DNA of 17,222 nucleotides from JABDPF01 sp036351055 (GCA_036351055.1 JAZBOH010000131.1:1-17222), one strand, 5' to 3'. Shown: positions 7,808 to 16,335, counted from the stretch's first letter. Notes: generated by a model from the sequence alone, not told the origin. Numbers and translations are program-made.

Positions 7808-10009
7808 ATGATTAAGCTGCGTAAAACCGGGTACCGTTCTGAGTCGCTCTTGGCGGATATTTCGCTTGGGGTTTTCGATGGATTGGACAACGCGCTTTGG
7901 TGTTATGCCTTTGCCACGGTGATCTTTGCGGGGGCGCTGGCGCCGTTCATGCCCCTGCTGGTGGTGATCCTGCTTTGTGGCTGGGCGCTGCTGACCATTT
8001 TTGTGGCACTGACTTCGGCGCGAGCGGTGCACGTGGTAAGCCTGGACGAGCAGGCGGTTGTCATCCTGGCTGCGGTGGCGAGCCTGATGGTCGTGCGGAT
8101 GGGCGAGCGGGCGGCGACTCCCGAGGGGCTGGCAACGATGCTGGCCGTGATGTCTCTTTCTGCGCTGACGGTGGCGTTCTTTTTCTGGTTTATCGGCCAC
8201 TTCCGGCTGACCCGTCTGCTTGAACTGATGCCGTACCCCGTGATTTGCGGTTTCATGGCCGGCATTGGCTGGCTGTTGCTGGAAGCCGGTGTCGGTGTGG
8301 CGGTTGGTAGCCCGATTTCCGAGCTTGGGCAGGCGCTGAAGAACCCGACGAATGTTTCCCGCCTGATGTTGTTCGTGGCCGGGGCGATTTTCCTGCTGGT
8401 CGCTGTAAGCCGTTTGCGGCGTGCCTGGGCAGTGCCGCTGGCATCGCTGATCCTCATTTTCATTTTCTATAGCGTGGCCTGGTTCAAGGACCTGAGTATG
8501 CAAGAACTGGTTGCCAGTGGCTGGCTGTTTGACATACCCGAGCAGGCCGGGGCGCTGCAATTGGCTGGCGGGCTGTCGTTTGGCCTGGTTGATACGACTT
8601 TCGTGCTCTCGGTAGTTCCGGAGATTCTGACCATTGCTTTCCTGGCACTGCTGACCCAGTCGATGTCGTTGTCCGCCCTGATGGCCGCAGGTAACCAGGA
8701 CCTCGACACGTCTTCCGAGATCGAAGACATGGGCAAGGGCAACGTGCTGTGTGCGCTGGTCGCCAGCCCCCCGGGTTCGACCGATGTCGTGGCCTCGACC
8801 TTATACCGTGAGTTTGGGGCGTCGAGTCGCTGGATGCCGCTGGTCACCGCGGCAGTCTGCCTGGTGATGGCCGTGTTTGGCAGCACGGTGATTCCGTGGA
8901 TGCCCAAGCTGCTGGTCGGTGCAACCGTGTTCCTCTTCTCCTGGCAGCTGTTCTCCGAGTGGACTTACGAGAACGTGCGTGGTTTCCAGCCCTTCGATTT
9001 CGCTATCGTCCTGATCATCCTGGGCGCCGTGATCTTTGTCGGCTTCATGGCCGGGATCTTGGTCGGCATTTTGCTCGCTTTGTTGCTGTTCGTGCTGCGT
9101 TACAGCATGATCAGCGCCATCCAGGGGCGCTACTCACTGGACCTGTTCCGCAGCTCGGTGGAGCGGTCGGGTTCCGACAACAAGATTCTCGAAAAGCACG
9201 GCAGCGAGGCCAGGGTCTATGCCTTGCGCGGCTTCCTGTTTTTTGGCACTGCCAATGCCATTCTCGATACGATCCGTGACGACGACCGGGCCCGCAGCGG
9301 TCACTACCGCCTGATTCTGCTCGACCTCAAGCGGGTGACGGGTATGGACATTTCGGCGCTCAATACCTTCGCGCAAATCAAGGCCGCTTGCGATTACCAC
9401 GGCATCAAGCTGCTGTATTCCGGCATCACCCCGGAAATCCGCGACAACCTGCTGATGCTGGAGGCGGTCAACGAAGAGAACGGCAAAACGCTGATTTTCG
9501 AGGAAGCCGACTACGCGGTTGAATACATGGAAGAAGAAGTGCTGCAGCGCCATACGGCAAAGAACGAAAGCCTGTCGATCCACGAGCACCTGTTGCGGAT
9601 CTTCGGCGACGCGGATAAGGCCGGCCTGTTGGCCCGGCATATGGAGCGAGTCGAGATCGCGGCTAACGACATTCTGTTCGAACAGAGCCAGGATGACAGC
9701 GGCCTGTACATGCTCGAAAGCGGCGAGATGACCGCGCTGATCAGGATGGCAGACGGTGAGTTCCGGCGGGTGAAAAATTTTCGCCCGGGCGCCCTGATTG
9801 GTGAAATGTCGGCCTACACGCCGGACCACAAGCGCACGGCAACCCTGGTGGCCGACCAGGACTCGGTGCTCTACCACCTCAGCTCCGAAAACCTGGCGAA
9901 ACTGGACGACGAGAACCTGATGCTTGCCGCATCCATCCACGAACTGGTGGCCCGTACCCTCGGCATGCGAATCGAGTACATGAACAAGCGCCTTTTCCAA
10001 GAATCTTAA
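7808..10009 (+). CDS. SulP-family anion transporter with STAS and cyclic-nucleotide-binding domains
   Basis: The 733-residue protein has a SulP/SLC26 membrane domain (about residues 20-440, many hydrophobic segments), a STAS domain (about 465-580, with YRLILLDLKRVTGMDISALN) and a C-terminal cyclic-nucleotide-binding domain (about 605-733). The phosphate-binding cassette GALIGEMSAYTPDHKRTATL keeps the glutamate and the arginine that contact cAMP in related domains. SulP proteins move sulfate, bicarbonate or other anions across the inner membrane; the substrate here cannot be read from sequence. The start is uncertain: the ATG at 7808 has GGGGGG only 2 nt away, while an in-frame GTG at 7784 has no ribosome site. 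The stop codon abuts repeat unit 3. A cyclase and a phosphodiesterase lie about 3-6 kb downstream, so cAMP control is plausible (inference). Confidence 0.88.
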   Translation: MIKLRKTGYRSESLLADISLGVFDGLDNALWCYAFATVIFAGALAPFMPLLVVILLCGWALLTIFVALTSARAVHVVSLDEQAVVILAAVASLMVVRMGERAATPEGLATMLAVMSLSALTVAFFFWFIGHFRLTRLLELMPYPVICGFMAGIGWLLLEAGVGVAVGSPISELGQALKNPTNVSRLMLFVAGAIFLLVAVSRLRRAWAVPLASLILIFIFYSVAWFKDLSMQELVASGWLFDIPEQAGALQLAGGLSFGLVDTTFVLSVVPEILTIAFLALLTQSMSLSALMAAGNQDLDTSSEIEDMGKGNVLCALVASPPGSTDVVASTLYREFGASSRWMPLVTAAVCLVMAVFGSTVIPWMPKLLVGATVFLFSWQLFSEWTYENVRGFQPFDFAIVLIILGAVIFVGFMAGILVGILLALLLFVLRYSMISAIQGRYSLDLFRSSVERSGSDNKILEKHGSEARVYALRGFLFFGTANAILDTIRDDDRARSGHYRLILLDLKRVTGMDISALNTFAQIKAACDYHGIKLLYSGITPEIRDNLLMLEAVNEENGKTLIFEEADYAVEYMEEEVLQRHTAKNESLSIHEHLLRIFGDADKAGLLARHMERVEIAANDILFEQSQDDSGLYMLESGEMTALIRMADGEFRRVKNFRPGALIGEMSAYTPDHKRTATLVADQDSVLYHLSSENLAKLDDENLMLAASIHELVARTLGMRIEYMNKRLFQES

Positions 10010-10135
10010 AAAGGTACCGGATACATTTTTCGCGGTTTAATGTATCCGGCCCCATTAGGGAAACGGGATAACGGTGCGGTTTTAATAAAGGGGCCGGATA
10101 CATTTATTCCCAATAAATGTATCCGGCCCCTTTAT
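10008..10135. repeat. Composite REP-family-1 unit 3 (two hairpins plus spacer)
   Basis: Hairpins are formed by 10008-10030 with 10036-10056 (GGTACC paired with GGGGCC type) and by 10086-10105 with 10112-10135 (both GGGGCC). The spacer, 10057-10085, keeps AAAC and a TTTTAATAAAGGGG end but differs in the middle. The first half-site starts on the last bases of the SulP stop codon. The unit sits between two genes in the same direction, 40 nt ahead of the dehydratase start. Confidence 0.9.
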
Positions 10136-10174
10136 TGTTGTTGGGTGCTTTTTTGTTTTTTAGAATGAGGTTGT

Positions 10175-11128
10175 ATGGGTTATTACGATGAAATTGCAGT
10201 GGCGCATGGGCGGATTGCCGGGTATGTGCTCAGGACGCCCTTGATGCATTCGCGGTATCTGGATGATGGCGATGGTGGGGGCGTCTATCTGAAGTTGGAG
10301 AGTGAGCAGCATACCGGGTCGTTCAAGGCGCGGGGGGCGCTTAACAAGGTGCTTTCCATGACGCAGGCCGAGAAAGAAAATGGCCTGGTGACGGCTTCCA
10401 CCGGGAACCATGGGTTGGGCTTTGCACGCGCGCTTTCGATATCCGGCGACCGGGGGATGATTTGTTTGCCGGAGACGGCGGTTCCTTCCAAGGTCGAGGC
10501 CCTGCGGCACTATGACGTGGAACTGGAGTTTCATGGGCAGGACTGCGTGGCGGCAGAGCTATTTGCAAAAAGCAGGGCAGCCGAGCTGGGCATGGCCTGG
10601 GTCTCGCCGTATAACGACCCCGCCGTCGTGGCGGGGCAGGGCACGGTTGCCAAGGAGATTCTCGAGGACCTGCCGGAGGTCGACGCCGTGCTGGCCACCA
10701 TCGGCGGTGGCGGGCTGATGAGCGGTGTTGCGTCCTGGGTGAAGGCGGTGAAGCCTGAAGTCGAGGTGATCGGCTGCTTGCCCCAGAACGCACCGGAGAT
10801 GTACCTGAGCAAACAGAAAGGGGAGATCGTGCAGCTCGATGAACCCCTGGATACACTCTCGGACGGCTCGGCCGGCGGCTGTGAGCCCGGATCGATCACC
10901 TTCCCACTGTGTCGCGACCTGGTGGATGACTACGTGCTGATCAGCGAGGTGGAAATCGCCGAGGCCATCCGCTGGATGGTGGACAAGCACCACAAGATCA
11001 TCGAGGGAGCGGCGGGGGTGGCCCTGGCCGCGTATTTGAGAAACGTGGAGCGGTTCAGGGGCAAGCAGGTGGCTATCGTGATTTGCGGGGGGAATATTGC
11101 GACCGAGAAGCTGAGGGGCTTGCTGTAG
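10175..11128 (+). CDS. PLP-dependent serine/threonine dehydratase-like enzyme
   Basis: This 317-residue protein belongs to the fold-type II PLP enzymes that dehydrate or racemise hydroxy amino acids (threonine dehydratase, serine racemase, 3-hydroxyaspartate dehydratase). The PLP lysine is Lys51 in GSFKARGA, the cofactor-ring asparagine lies in STGNHG (75-80), and the phosphate loop is GGGG (177-180). Near the C-terminus, CGGN (about 304-307) occupies the position that contacts the pyridine nitrogen. There is no C-terminal ACT regulatory domain, so it resembles the short catabolic or racemase-like forms rather than biosynthetic IlvA. GAGG lies 5 nt before the ATG. The precise substrate cannot be settled from sequence. 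It stands alone downstream of repeat unit 3, and no operon partner is evident. Confidence 0.88.
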   Translation: MGYYDEIAVAHGRIAGYVLRTPLMHSRYLDDGDGGGVYLKLESEQHTGSFKARGALNKVLSMTQAEKENGLVTASTGNHGLGFARALSISGDRGMICLPETAVPSKVEALRHYDVELEFHGQDCVAAELFAKSRAAELGMAWVSPYNDPAVVAGQGTVAKEILEDLPEVDAVLATIGGGGLMSGVASWVKAVKPEVEVIGCLPQNAPEMYLSKQKGEIVQLDEPLDTLSDGSAGGCEPGSITFPLCRDLVDDYVLISEVEIAEAIRWMVDKHHKIIEGAAGVALAAYLRNVERFRGKQVAIVICGGNIATEKLRGLL

Positions 11129-11272
11129 CTGCGACGTAAGTTGCGACGCTGCAAAAAATTGTCGCGGCGCACATCGCTCTTACATGGCGCCTACCAGGTT
11201 TGGCTGTAAAAATATTGCGTAAGACTTTATGCTATCGGGGAAATCTGTCCTGGGACTTTGGAAAACAATAAT

Positions 11273-13156
11273 ATGAATTCATTCTTACGCCGGGCTGTTG
11301 GGCGCCCGGTGATCCTGCTAGTAACCCTTCTTACCAGTTTCCTGCTCGCCCCCGCCGCCTGGGCAGCCGGTGGCGAGATGCCTTCCCTGGTGCACGATAT
11401 CGGTATCAGCCTGCTGGCGGCCGGGGCGCTGGGCGTGATCTTCACGCGTCTGAAAATCCCCAGCATCGCGGCCTTTCTGCTGGCCGGCATCATCATCGGG
11501 CCGATCGGCCTCAAGCAGGTCACCGATCCGGTCAATATCGATACCATCGCGCAGCTCGGTTTTATCCTGCTGCTGTTCCTGATCGGCCTGGAAATCGACT
11601 TCAAGAAGATCCTCGGCAGCGGCAAGGCCATTATCGTCACCGGCCTGCTGCAGTACCCGCTGACCATCCTGTTTGGTGTGCTGGTGACCAAGCTGATGCT
11701 GTTGCTGGGCATCGGCGGCACCCTGCTCAGCGACAGCCCGCACGCGCCGCTGTACATGGGCGTGATCATCGCCGGTTCGTCCACGCTGCTGGTGGTCAAA
11801 CTGTTCCAGGAACACTTCGAACTCGATACCGTCCCGGGCCGCCTCGCCCTGGGCATCCTGATCTTCCAGGATATCTGGGTGATCATCGCCATCCTGATCC
11901 AGCCCAACCTGCAGAACCCCGAGATCGGCATGATCGCCATGTCCTTCCTCGGCATCGTCCTGCTCAGCCTGCTGACCGTGGTCATTGCGCTGTCCTTTGT
12001 CGGCCGCGCCTTCGTATGGATCGCCAAGACGCCGGAAATGACCCTGCTGGGCGCGCTGGCCTGGTGTTTCATGGTGGTGTTCATCGGCGTGAACCTGGAC
12101 AACATCTTCGTGGCGACCTACGGCAAGAACTTCCACATGGCCGTGGGTTCGGGCATGGCCGCGCTGATCGCCGGGGCCAGTATCGCCAACCTGCCGTCGT
12201 CCACCGAGATCATCACCAAGGTGGCCACGGTGAAGGACTTTTTCATCACGCTGTTCTTCGTGGCCCTGGGCATCAGCATCCCGATGCCCGAGAGCATGGA
12301 CGTGGTCATCGTGGCCGTGGTGCTGGCCATCGTGGCCATCGTGGCGCGCCAGATCATCTTCTTCCCGCTGTTCTATTTCTCCGGGGTCGACCAGCGTAAC
12401 GCCGAGGTCAGTTCCATCCGCCTGGCGCAGATTTCCGAATTCGGCCTGGTGATCGCTTTCCTTGGCGTCAAGCTTGGCCACCTCAGCCCGGCCCTGACCA
12501 GCTCGGTGATCTTCGCCTTCGTGATCACCGCCCTGGCCACCCCGCTGATGTACGGCAAGGCTTACGAGATCCACGGCTGGGTTCGCCCGCTGCTGGAAAA
12601 ATGCGGCTTCAAAGCCCCGCCCGAACTGAAAAAGGAAGAAGGCGGCGCCTACAAGCTGGCCCTGCTGGGCTTTCACCGCGACGCCTCGTCTTTGCTGTAC
12701 AACCTGGCCCAGACCAACCCGGAGCTGGTCAAAGAGACCCTGGTGGTGGATTTCAACGTGGCGCTGCATGACGCCATTGCCGCCACCGGCGCCACCATCA
12801 AGTACGGCGACCTGGCCAACCCCGAGACCTTGCACCACCTGGGCCTGAACCAGACCCACGTGATCGTGTGCACCATCCCCGATGACCTGCTGCGCGGTAT
12901 CGACAACAAGCGCCTGGTGCACGTGGTGCGGAAGATGGCCCCCAATTCTGTGATAATCTCGAACGCGATAGCGACCGACGCGATCATGGAAGTGTACGAA
13001 GCGGGTGCGGATTACGTGTACCTCAACCGCTTCGAAGCGGCCTGGACGTTGCAACGCGCCATTGACGCCGGACTGGACCGGGAGATCGATTCCTTCCGTG
13101 ACCAGCGCCAGGCCAAGAACCAGTACAAGCCGGATCGCAAGGAGATTCTTAGTTAG
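11273..13156 (+). CDS. CPA2-family cation:proton antiporter with C-terminal TrkA-N-like domain
   Basis: The 627-residue protein has an N-terminal hydrophobic, signal-like segment ending in AWA-AGG, then about 12-13 membrane segments typical of KefB/KefC-type antiporters. The conserved FQD motif (Asp200 in LGILIFQDIW) and the preceding GSST element are present. A cytoplasmic nucleotide-binding-like domain begins near residue 460 (YKLALLGFHRDASSLLYNLA). The first glycine-rich loop reads GFHRDA instead of GxGxxG, so NAD binding is uncertain. The family exchanges K+ or Na+ for protons. The ATG at 11273 is chosen, with GGA about 10 nt upstream; an in-frame TTG at 11258 is the alternative. The 144 bp before it hold two GCGACG direct copies but no clear promoter or terminator. 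Confidence 0.88.
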   Translation: MNSFLRRAVGRPVILLVTLLTSFLLAPAAWAAGGEMPSLVHDIGISLLAAGALGVIFTRLKIPSIAAFLLAGIIIGPIGLKQVTDPVNIDTIAQLGFILLLFLIGLEIDFKKILGSGKAIIVTGLLQYPLTILFGVLVTKLMLLLGIGGTLLSDSPHAPLYMGVIIAGSSTLLVVKLFQEHFELDTVPGRLALGILIFQDIWVIIAILIQPNLQNPEIGMIAMSFLGIVLLSLLTVVIALSFVGRAFVWIAKTPEMTLLGALAWCFMVVFIGVNLDNIFVATYGKNFHMAVGSGMAALIAGASIANLPSSTEIITKVATVKDFFITLFFVALGISIPMPESMDVVIVAVVLAIVAIVARQIIFFPLFYFSGVDQRNAEVSSIRLAQISEFGLVIAFLGVKLGHLSPALTSSVIFAFVITALATPLMYGKAYEIHGWVRPLLEKCGFKAPPELKKEEGGAYKLALLGFHRDASSLLYNLAQTNPELVKETLVVDFNVALHDAIAATGATIKYGDLANPETLHHLGLNQTHVIVCTIPDDLLRGIDNKRLVHVVRKMAPNSVIISNAIATDAIMEVYEAGADYVYLNRFEAAWTLQRAIDAGLDREIDSFRDQRQAKNQYKPDRKEILS

Positions 13157-13222
13157 CGTACCGTACCGCCATTAATAGCGATGCAGTACACTAGACTAAA
13201 AGAGGCATAAAGGGAGCATCTT

Positions 13223-14080
13223 TTGACAACGCTAGTCCAAATAACGGACACCCACATCGTGGAGCGGGGGGCTCTGCTGTACGGGGTGGCCGACACGGCC
13301 CATCACCTGGCAGTCACGGTGGCGGAAATCAACGCGATGCGGCCGCGGCCCGACGCGGTGCTGGTCACCGGCGACCTGGTCGAACACCCCGGCCCCGTCA
13401 CCTACTCGCATTTTGCCGACCTGATCGCGCCGCTGGACCTGCCGGTCTACCTGCTGCCGGGCAACCACGACGACCCCGAGGGCATGCTCACGTACTTTGG
13501 CGATACGCCCATGTTTCCCTGCCAGGGGCCGCATTACCAGTACGTGATCGAGGACCTGCCGTTTCGCGTGGTGATGCTCAACAGCCATTTCGATGACAGC
13601 GAACTGCCGTTTTTCGGCCCGCGCCGCCTGCACTGGCTGGATGATGAACTGTCGAAATCCGACAAGCCCGCGCTGATCGCCATCCACCACCCGCCGATGA
13701 AGACCGGAATCGGATTTATCGACATGGTGGGCGAGCAGTGGTACCTGGGTCTCCACCAGGTGCTGCGGAAACACCCGCAGGTACTGAAAATCATCTGCGG
13801 CCACGGCCACATCGACCTGCACGGCCGCCTCGGCGAGGTGCCGGTACAGATGGTCGGCAGCATCGCCCACCAGTTGATCGCCGACCGCGTGATCGACATC
13901 GCGCCGTCGTTTTTCAACCACCGGGTGCCGGCCATGCTGCACCACTGGATCGACGGTGATATCGTGAGCGGTTACTACCCATGGCCGGACGGTGTCGAAG
14001 CCGAGCGTATCGACAAGTCATCCGGTATAGCCTGGGACGAACTGAAAGACCGCATGCGGGGAGCAATGGAGAAGGAGTGA
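13223..14080 (+). CDS. CpdA-like class III cyclic nucleotide phosphodiesterase / metallophosphoesterase
   Basis: This 285-residue cytoplasmic enzyme carries the full calcineurin-type metal site: DTH (Asp9, His11), GDLV (Asp51), GNHD (Asn81-His82), IHHPP (His155/His156) and GHGH (His194, His196). This arrangement is that of CpdA, which hydrolyses 3',5'-cAMP. The start is TTG at 13223: AGGGAG precedes it by 6 nt and the core strand LVQITDTH starts at once. Its stop overlaps the start of the cyclase gene (GTGA), so the two are probably co-transcribed and translationally coupled. That neighbour supports cAMP as substrate, although other phosphodiesters remain possible. Confidence 0.88.
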   Translation: MTTLVQITDTHIVERGALLYGVADTAHHLAVTVAEINAMRPRPDAVLVTGDLVEHPGPVTYSHFADLIAPLDLPVYLLPGNHDDPEGMLTYFGDTPMFPCQGPHYQYVIEDLPFRVVMLNSHFDDSELPFFGPRRLHWLDDELSKSDKPALIAIHHPPMKTGIGFIDMVGEQWYLGLHQVLRKHPQVLKIICGHGHIDLHGRLGEVPVQMVGSIAHQLIADRVIDIAPSFFNHRVPAMLHHWIDGDIVSGYYPWPDGVEAERIDKSSGIAWDELKDRMRGAMEKE

Positions 14081-16326
14081 ACCTTTCCTTCCTGAAGAAG
14101 GGCAACCTTACCTTCAAGCGCTACCTGGCCAGGGCCCTGTTGGCCATTCTCACGACGCTGGGCGTGCTGGGTCATATCTCCGGCATGTACACCATCCCCT
14201 ACATCCAGCAGATCGAAGACATACTCTACGACACCCGCGTGCGCTTGACCGCGCCGCGCGGCGTGGACGACCGTATCGTGATCGTCGCCATCGACGAGGC
14301 CAGCCTGCAGGAACACGGGCACTGGCCGTTTACGCGCGAGAAATTTGCGGCCCTGATGCACAACCTCAATGCCTATGGCGCCGCGGTCGTGGGCTTCGAC
14401 GTGCTGTTCGCCGAGCGCGACGAAAGCGCCGATGTTGCAATACTCAGGTCCCTGGCCGAACAGGAAGGGGACCAGGGCTTTGTCGAAAAACTCAATGCCT
14501 TCGAACCGCTGCTGGACCGCGACCGCATGTTTGCTGATGCCATGGCCGGTATTCCGACCGTGCTGGGCTATTATTTCGATACCAATAAAGAGACCGCTTA
14601 CGAAACGGGCGCTTTACCCTACGCGGCTTTTGATCTGCACGAATCGATGGCCGATAGCATCTTCCTGCCGCGCGGGGAGGGGTTCACCTCAAACCTGCCG
14701 GTACTGATGGAAACGGCCTACAGCGCCGGCTTTATCAATAACCCGCTGATCGACCCCGACGGGGTGGTGCGGCGCACGCCGCTGCTGCACGAGTTCCAGT
14801 TCAGCGTGTACGAGGCGCTATCGATGGCGGTGGCAGCCACCTACCTGAACGACATCACGCTGCCGATCTTTGTCGATTCCTCGCGCTGGATGGGCGACTA
14901 CCCGCCCCTGGAAGGCCTGGAACTGGCCGGCCGGCCGATCCCGATCGACCCGCAGGGCGCCGTGCTGGTGCCGTTCCGCGGGCCGGCCGGAAGTTTTCCC
15001 TATGTCTCGATTGGCGACGTGATCAGCGGCAACGTCGAGGACCCGTCGGTATTCGAAGGCCGCATCGCGCTGGTCGGGGCTACCGCACCCGGCATGGAGG
15101 ACCTGCGGACCACGCCGTTTGGCTCGATCTACCCCGGGGTGGAGATCCACGCCAACGTGATCGCCGGGATTCTCGACGGCAATTTCCGCTGGGAACCGGC
15201 TTACACGGCGGCGGCCGAGATGATCGCGGTGGCCGTTTTCGGCTTCCTGACGGCCCTGTTGCTGCCGGCGCTGTCGCCGGTGCTGTCGACCGTGGTCACG
15301 GTGGCCGTTACCGCGGTCGCGTTGGCGGTGAATTACTACCTGTGGACGGTCGAATTGCACGTGTTGCCGCTGGCGATGACGCTGTACACCCTGTTCGCGA
15401 TCTACACCATCAACATGCTGTTCGGCTACCTGTTCGAAACGCGCAGCCGCCAGCACATGGACAGCCTGTTCGGCCAGTACGTGCCGCCCGACCTGGTGAA
15501 AGAAATGAGCCGCGACCCGGAGCACTATTCGCTGGAGTCGCGGAAAATGGAGCTGTCGGTCCTGTTTACCGATATTCGCAGCTTCACCACCATTTCCGAA
15601 GGCCTGGAGGCGGACGAGCTGTCCGAGCTGATGGACGAGTACCTCACGCCGATGACCGAGATCGTGCATCACTCCAAGGGCACCATCGACAAGTACATCG
15701 GCGACGCGGTGATGGCCTTCTGGGGCGCGCCCATATTCCACCCGCACCACGCCGAGCAGGCCGTGAAGGCCGGGCTGGACATGCTCAAGGCGCTGGATGT
15801 GCTGAACGCCGATTTTTCCAAGAAGGGCTGGCCGGATATCCGCATCGGCGTGGGTGTGAACACCGGCGTGATGAGCGTGGGCAACATGGGATCGAGGTTC
15901 CGGCGCGCCTATACCGTGCTGGGCGACGCGGTGAACCTGGGCTCGCGGCTGGAGGGCATCACCAAGCACTACGGCGTGGACTTTATCGTCAACGAGACCA
16001 CCGCCAACGACGCCCCGCGCTACGCTTTCCGCGAACTGGACAAGGTTAGGGTGAAGGGCAAGGAAAAACCCGTCACCATCCTCGAGCCGATCGGGGTTGA
16101 AGAGGAATTGAGCCAGGAACAGAAGCAGCATATCCAGTCCTTCCACCATTTCCTGTTCCTATACCGCAAGCAGGACTGGCCGCAGGCCCTTGAAGCCCTG
16201 CAGCAGTTGCGCCGCGACCAGGGCGACTGCCATTTGTTCGACTTGTACGAGGAGCGCATCGGCATCTTCCAGGAGAATCCCCCCGGCGAGGACTGGGACG
16301 GCGTCTTCGTGCACACCGCCAAGTAG
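14077..16326 (+). CDS. CHASE2-domain class III adenylyl cyclase
   Basis: The 749-residue membrane protein has one N-terminal membrane segment (about 17-40), a periplasmic CHASE2 sensor (about 45-370, with DRIVIVAIDEASL and VVGFDVLFAE), three membrane segments (about 378-450) and a cyclase catalytic domain (about 488-665). Catalytic residues are all present: metal aspartates Asp499 (FTDIRSF) and Asp543 (GDAVMAF), adenine-selecting Lys539 (DKYIGD) and Asp617 (LGDAVN), and transition-state Asn620 and Arg624 (NLGSR). It should therefore make cAMP rather than cGMP. The GTG at 14077 overlaps the preceding TGA and has GGAGA just upstream; a longer open frame reaching back to 13981 lies inside the phosphodiesterase gene. 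About 85 residues follow the cyclase domain. The CHASE2 ligand is unknown. Confidence 0.92.
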   Translation: MNLSFLKKGNLTFKRYLARALLAILTTLGVLGHISGMYTIPYIQQIEDILYDTRVRLTAPRGVDDRIVIVAIDEASLQEHGHWPFTREKFAALMHNLNAYGAAVVGFDVLFAERDESADVAILRSLAEQEGDQGFVEKLNAFEPLLDRDRMFADAMAGIPTVLGYYFDTNKETAYETGALPYAAFDLHESMADSIFLPRGEGFTSNLPVLMETAYSAGFINNPLIDPDGVVRRTPLLHEFQFSVYEALSMAVAATYLNDITLPIFVDSSRWMGDYPPLEGLELAGRPIPIDPQGAVLVPFRGPAGSFPYVSIGDVISGNVEDPSVFEGRIALVGATAPGMEDLRTTPFGSIYPGVEIHANVIAGILDGNFRWEPAYTAAAEMIAVAVFGFLTALLLPALSPVLSTVVTVAVTAVALAVNYYLWTVELHVLPLAMTLYTLFAIYTINMLFGYLFETRSRQHMDSLFGQYVPPDLVKEMSRDPEHYSLESRKMELSVLFTDIRSFTTISEGLEADELSELMDEYLTPMTEIVHHSKGTIDKYIGDAVMAFWGAPIFHPHHAEQAVKAGLDMLKALDVLNADFSKKGWPDIRIGVGVNTGVMSVGNMGSRFRRAYTVLGDAVNLGSRLEGITKHYGVDFIVNETTANDAPRYAFRELDKVRVKGKEKPVTILEPIGVEEELSQEQKQHIQSFHHFLFLYRKQDWPQALEALQQLRRDQGDCHLFDLYEERIGIFQENPPGEDWDGVFVHTAK

Positions 16327-16335
16327 GCAGGAATT

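Noticed and set aside
11200..11233. TTGGCT / TATGCT as a promoter for the antiporter gene
   Set aside because: The spacing of 22 nt is too long for a sigma-70 promoter.
12650..12720. Degenerate glycine motif (GFHRDA) in the antiporter's TrkA-N-like domain as a novelty
   Set aside because: Similar LLGF-x-R-x-A-S-S loops are, as far as I recall, usual in one branch of CPA2 proteins, so it is noted only in the gene entry.
11318..13054. Long open frame of 578 codons on the minus strand
   Set aside because: It is antisense to the antiporter gene; its His/Asp/Gln-rich composition is the usual shadow of a GC-rich membrane-protein gene and no domain is recognisable.
14818..16149. Long open frame of 443 codons on the minus strand
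   Set aside because: It is antisense to the cyclase gene, whose motifs are unmistakable; no ribosome site or family resemblance was seen.
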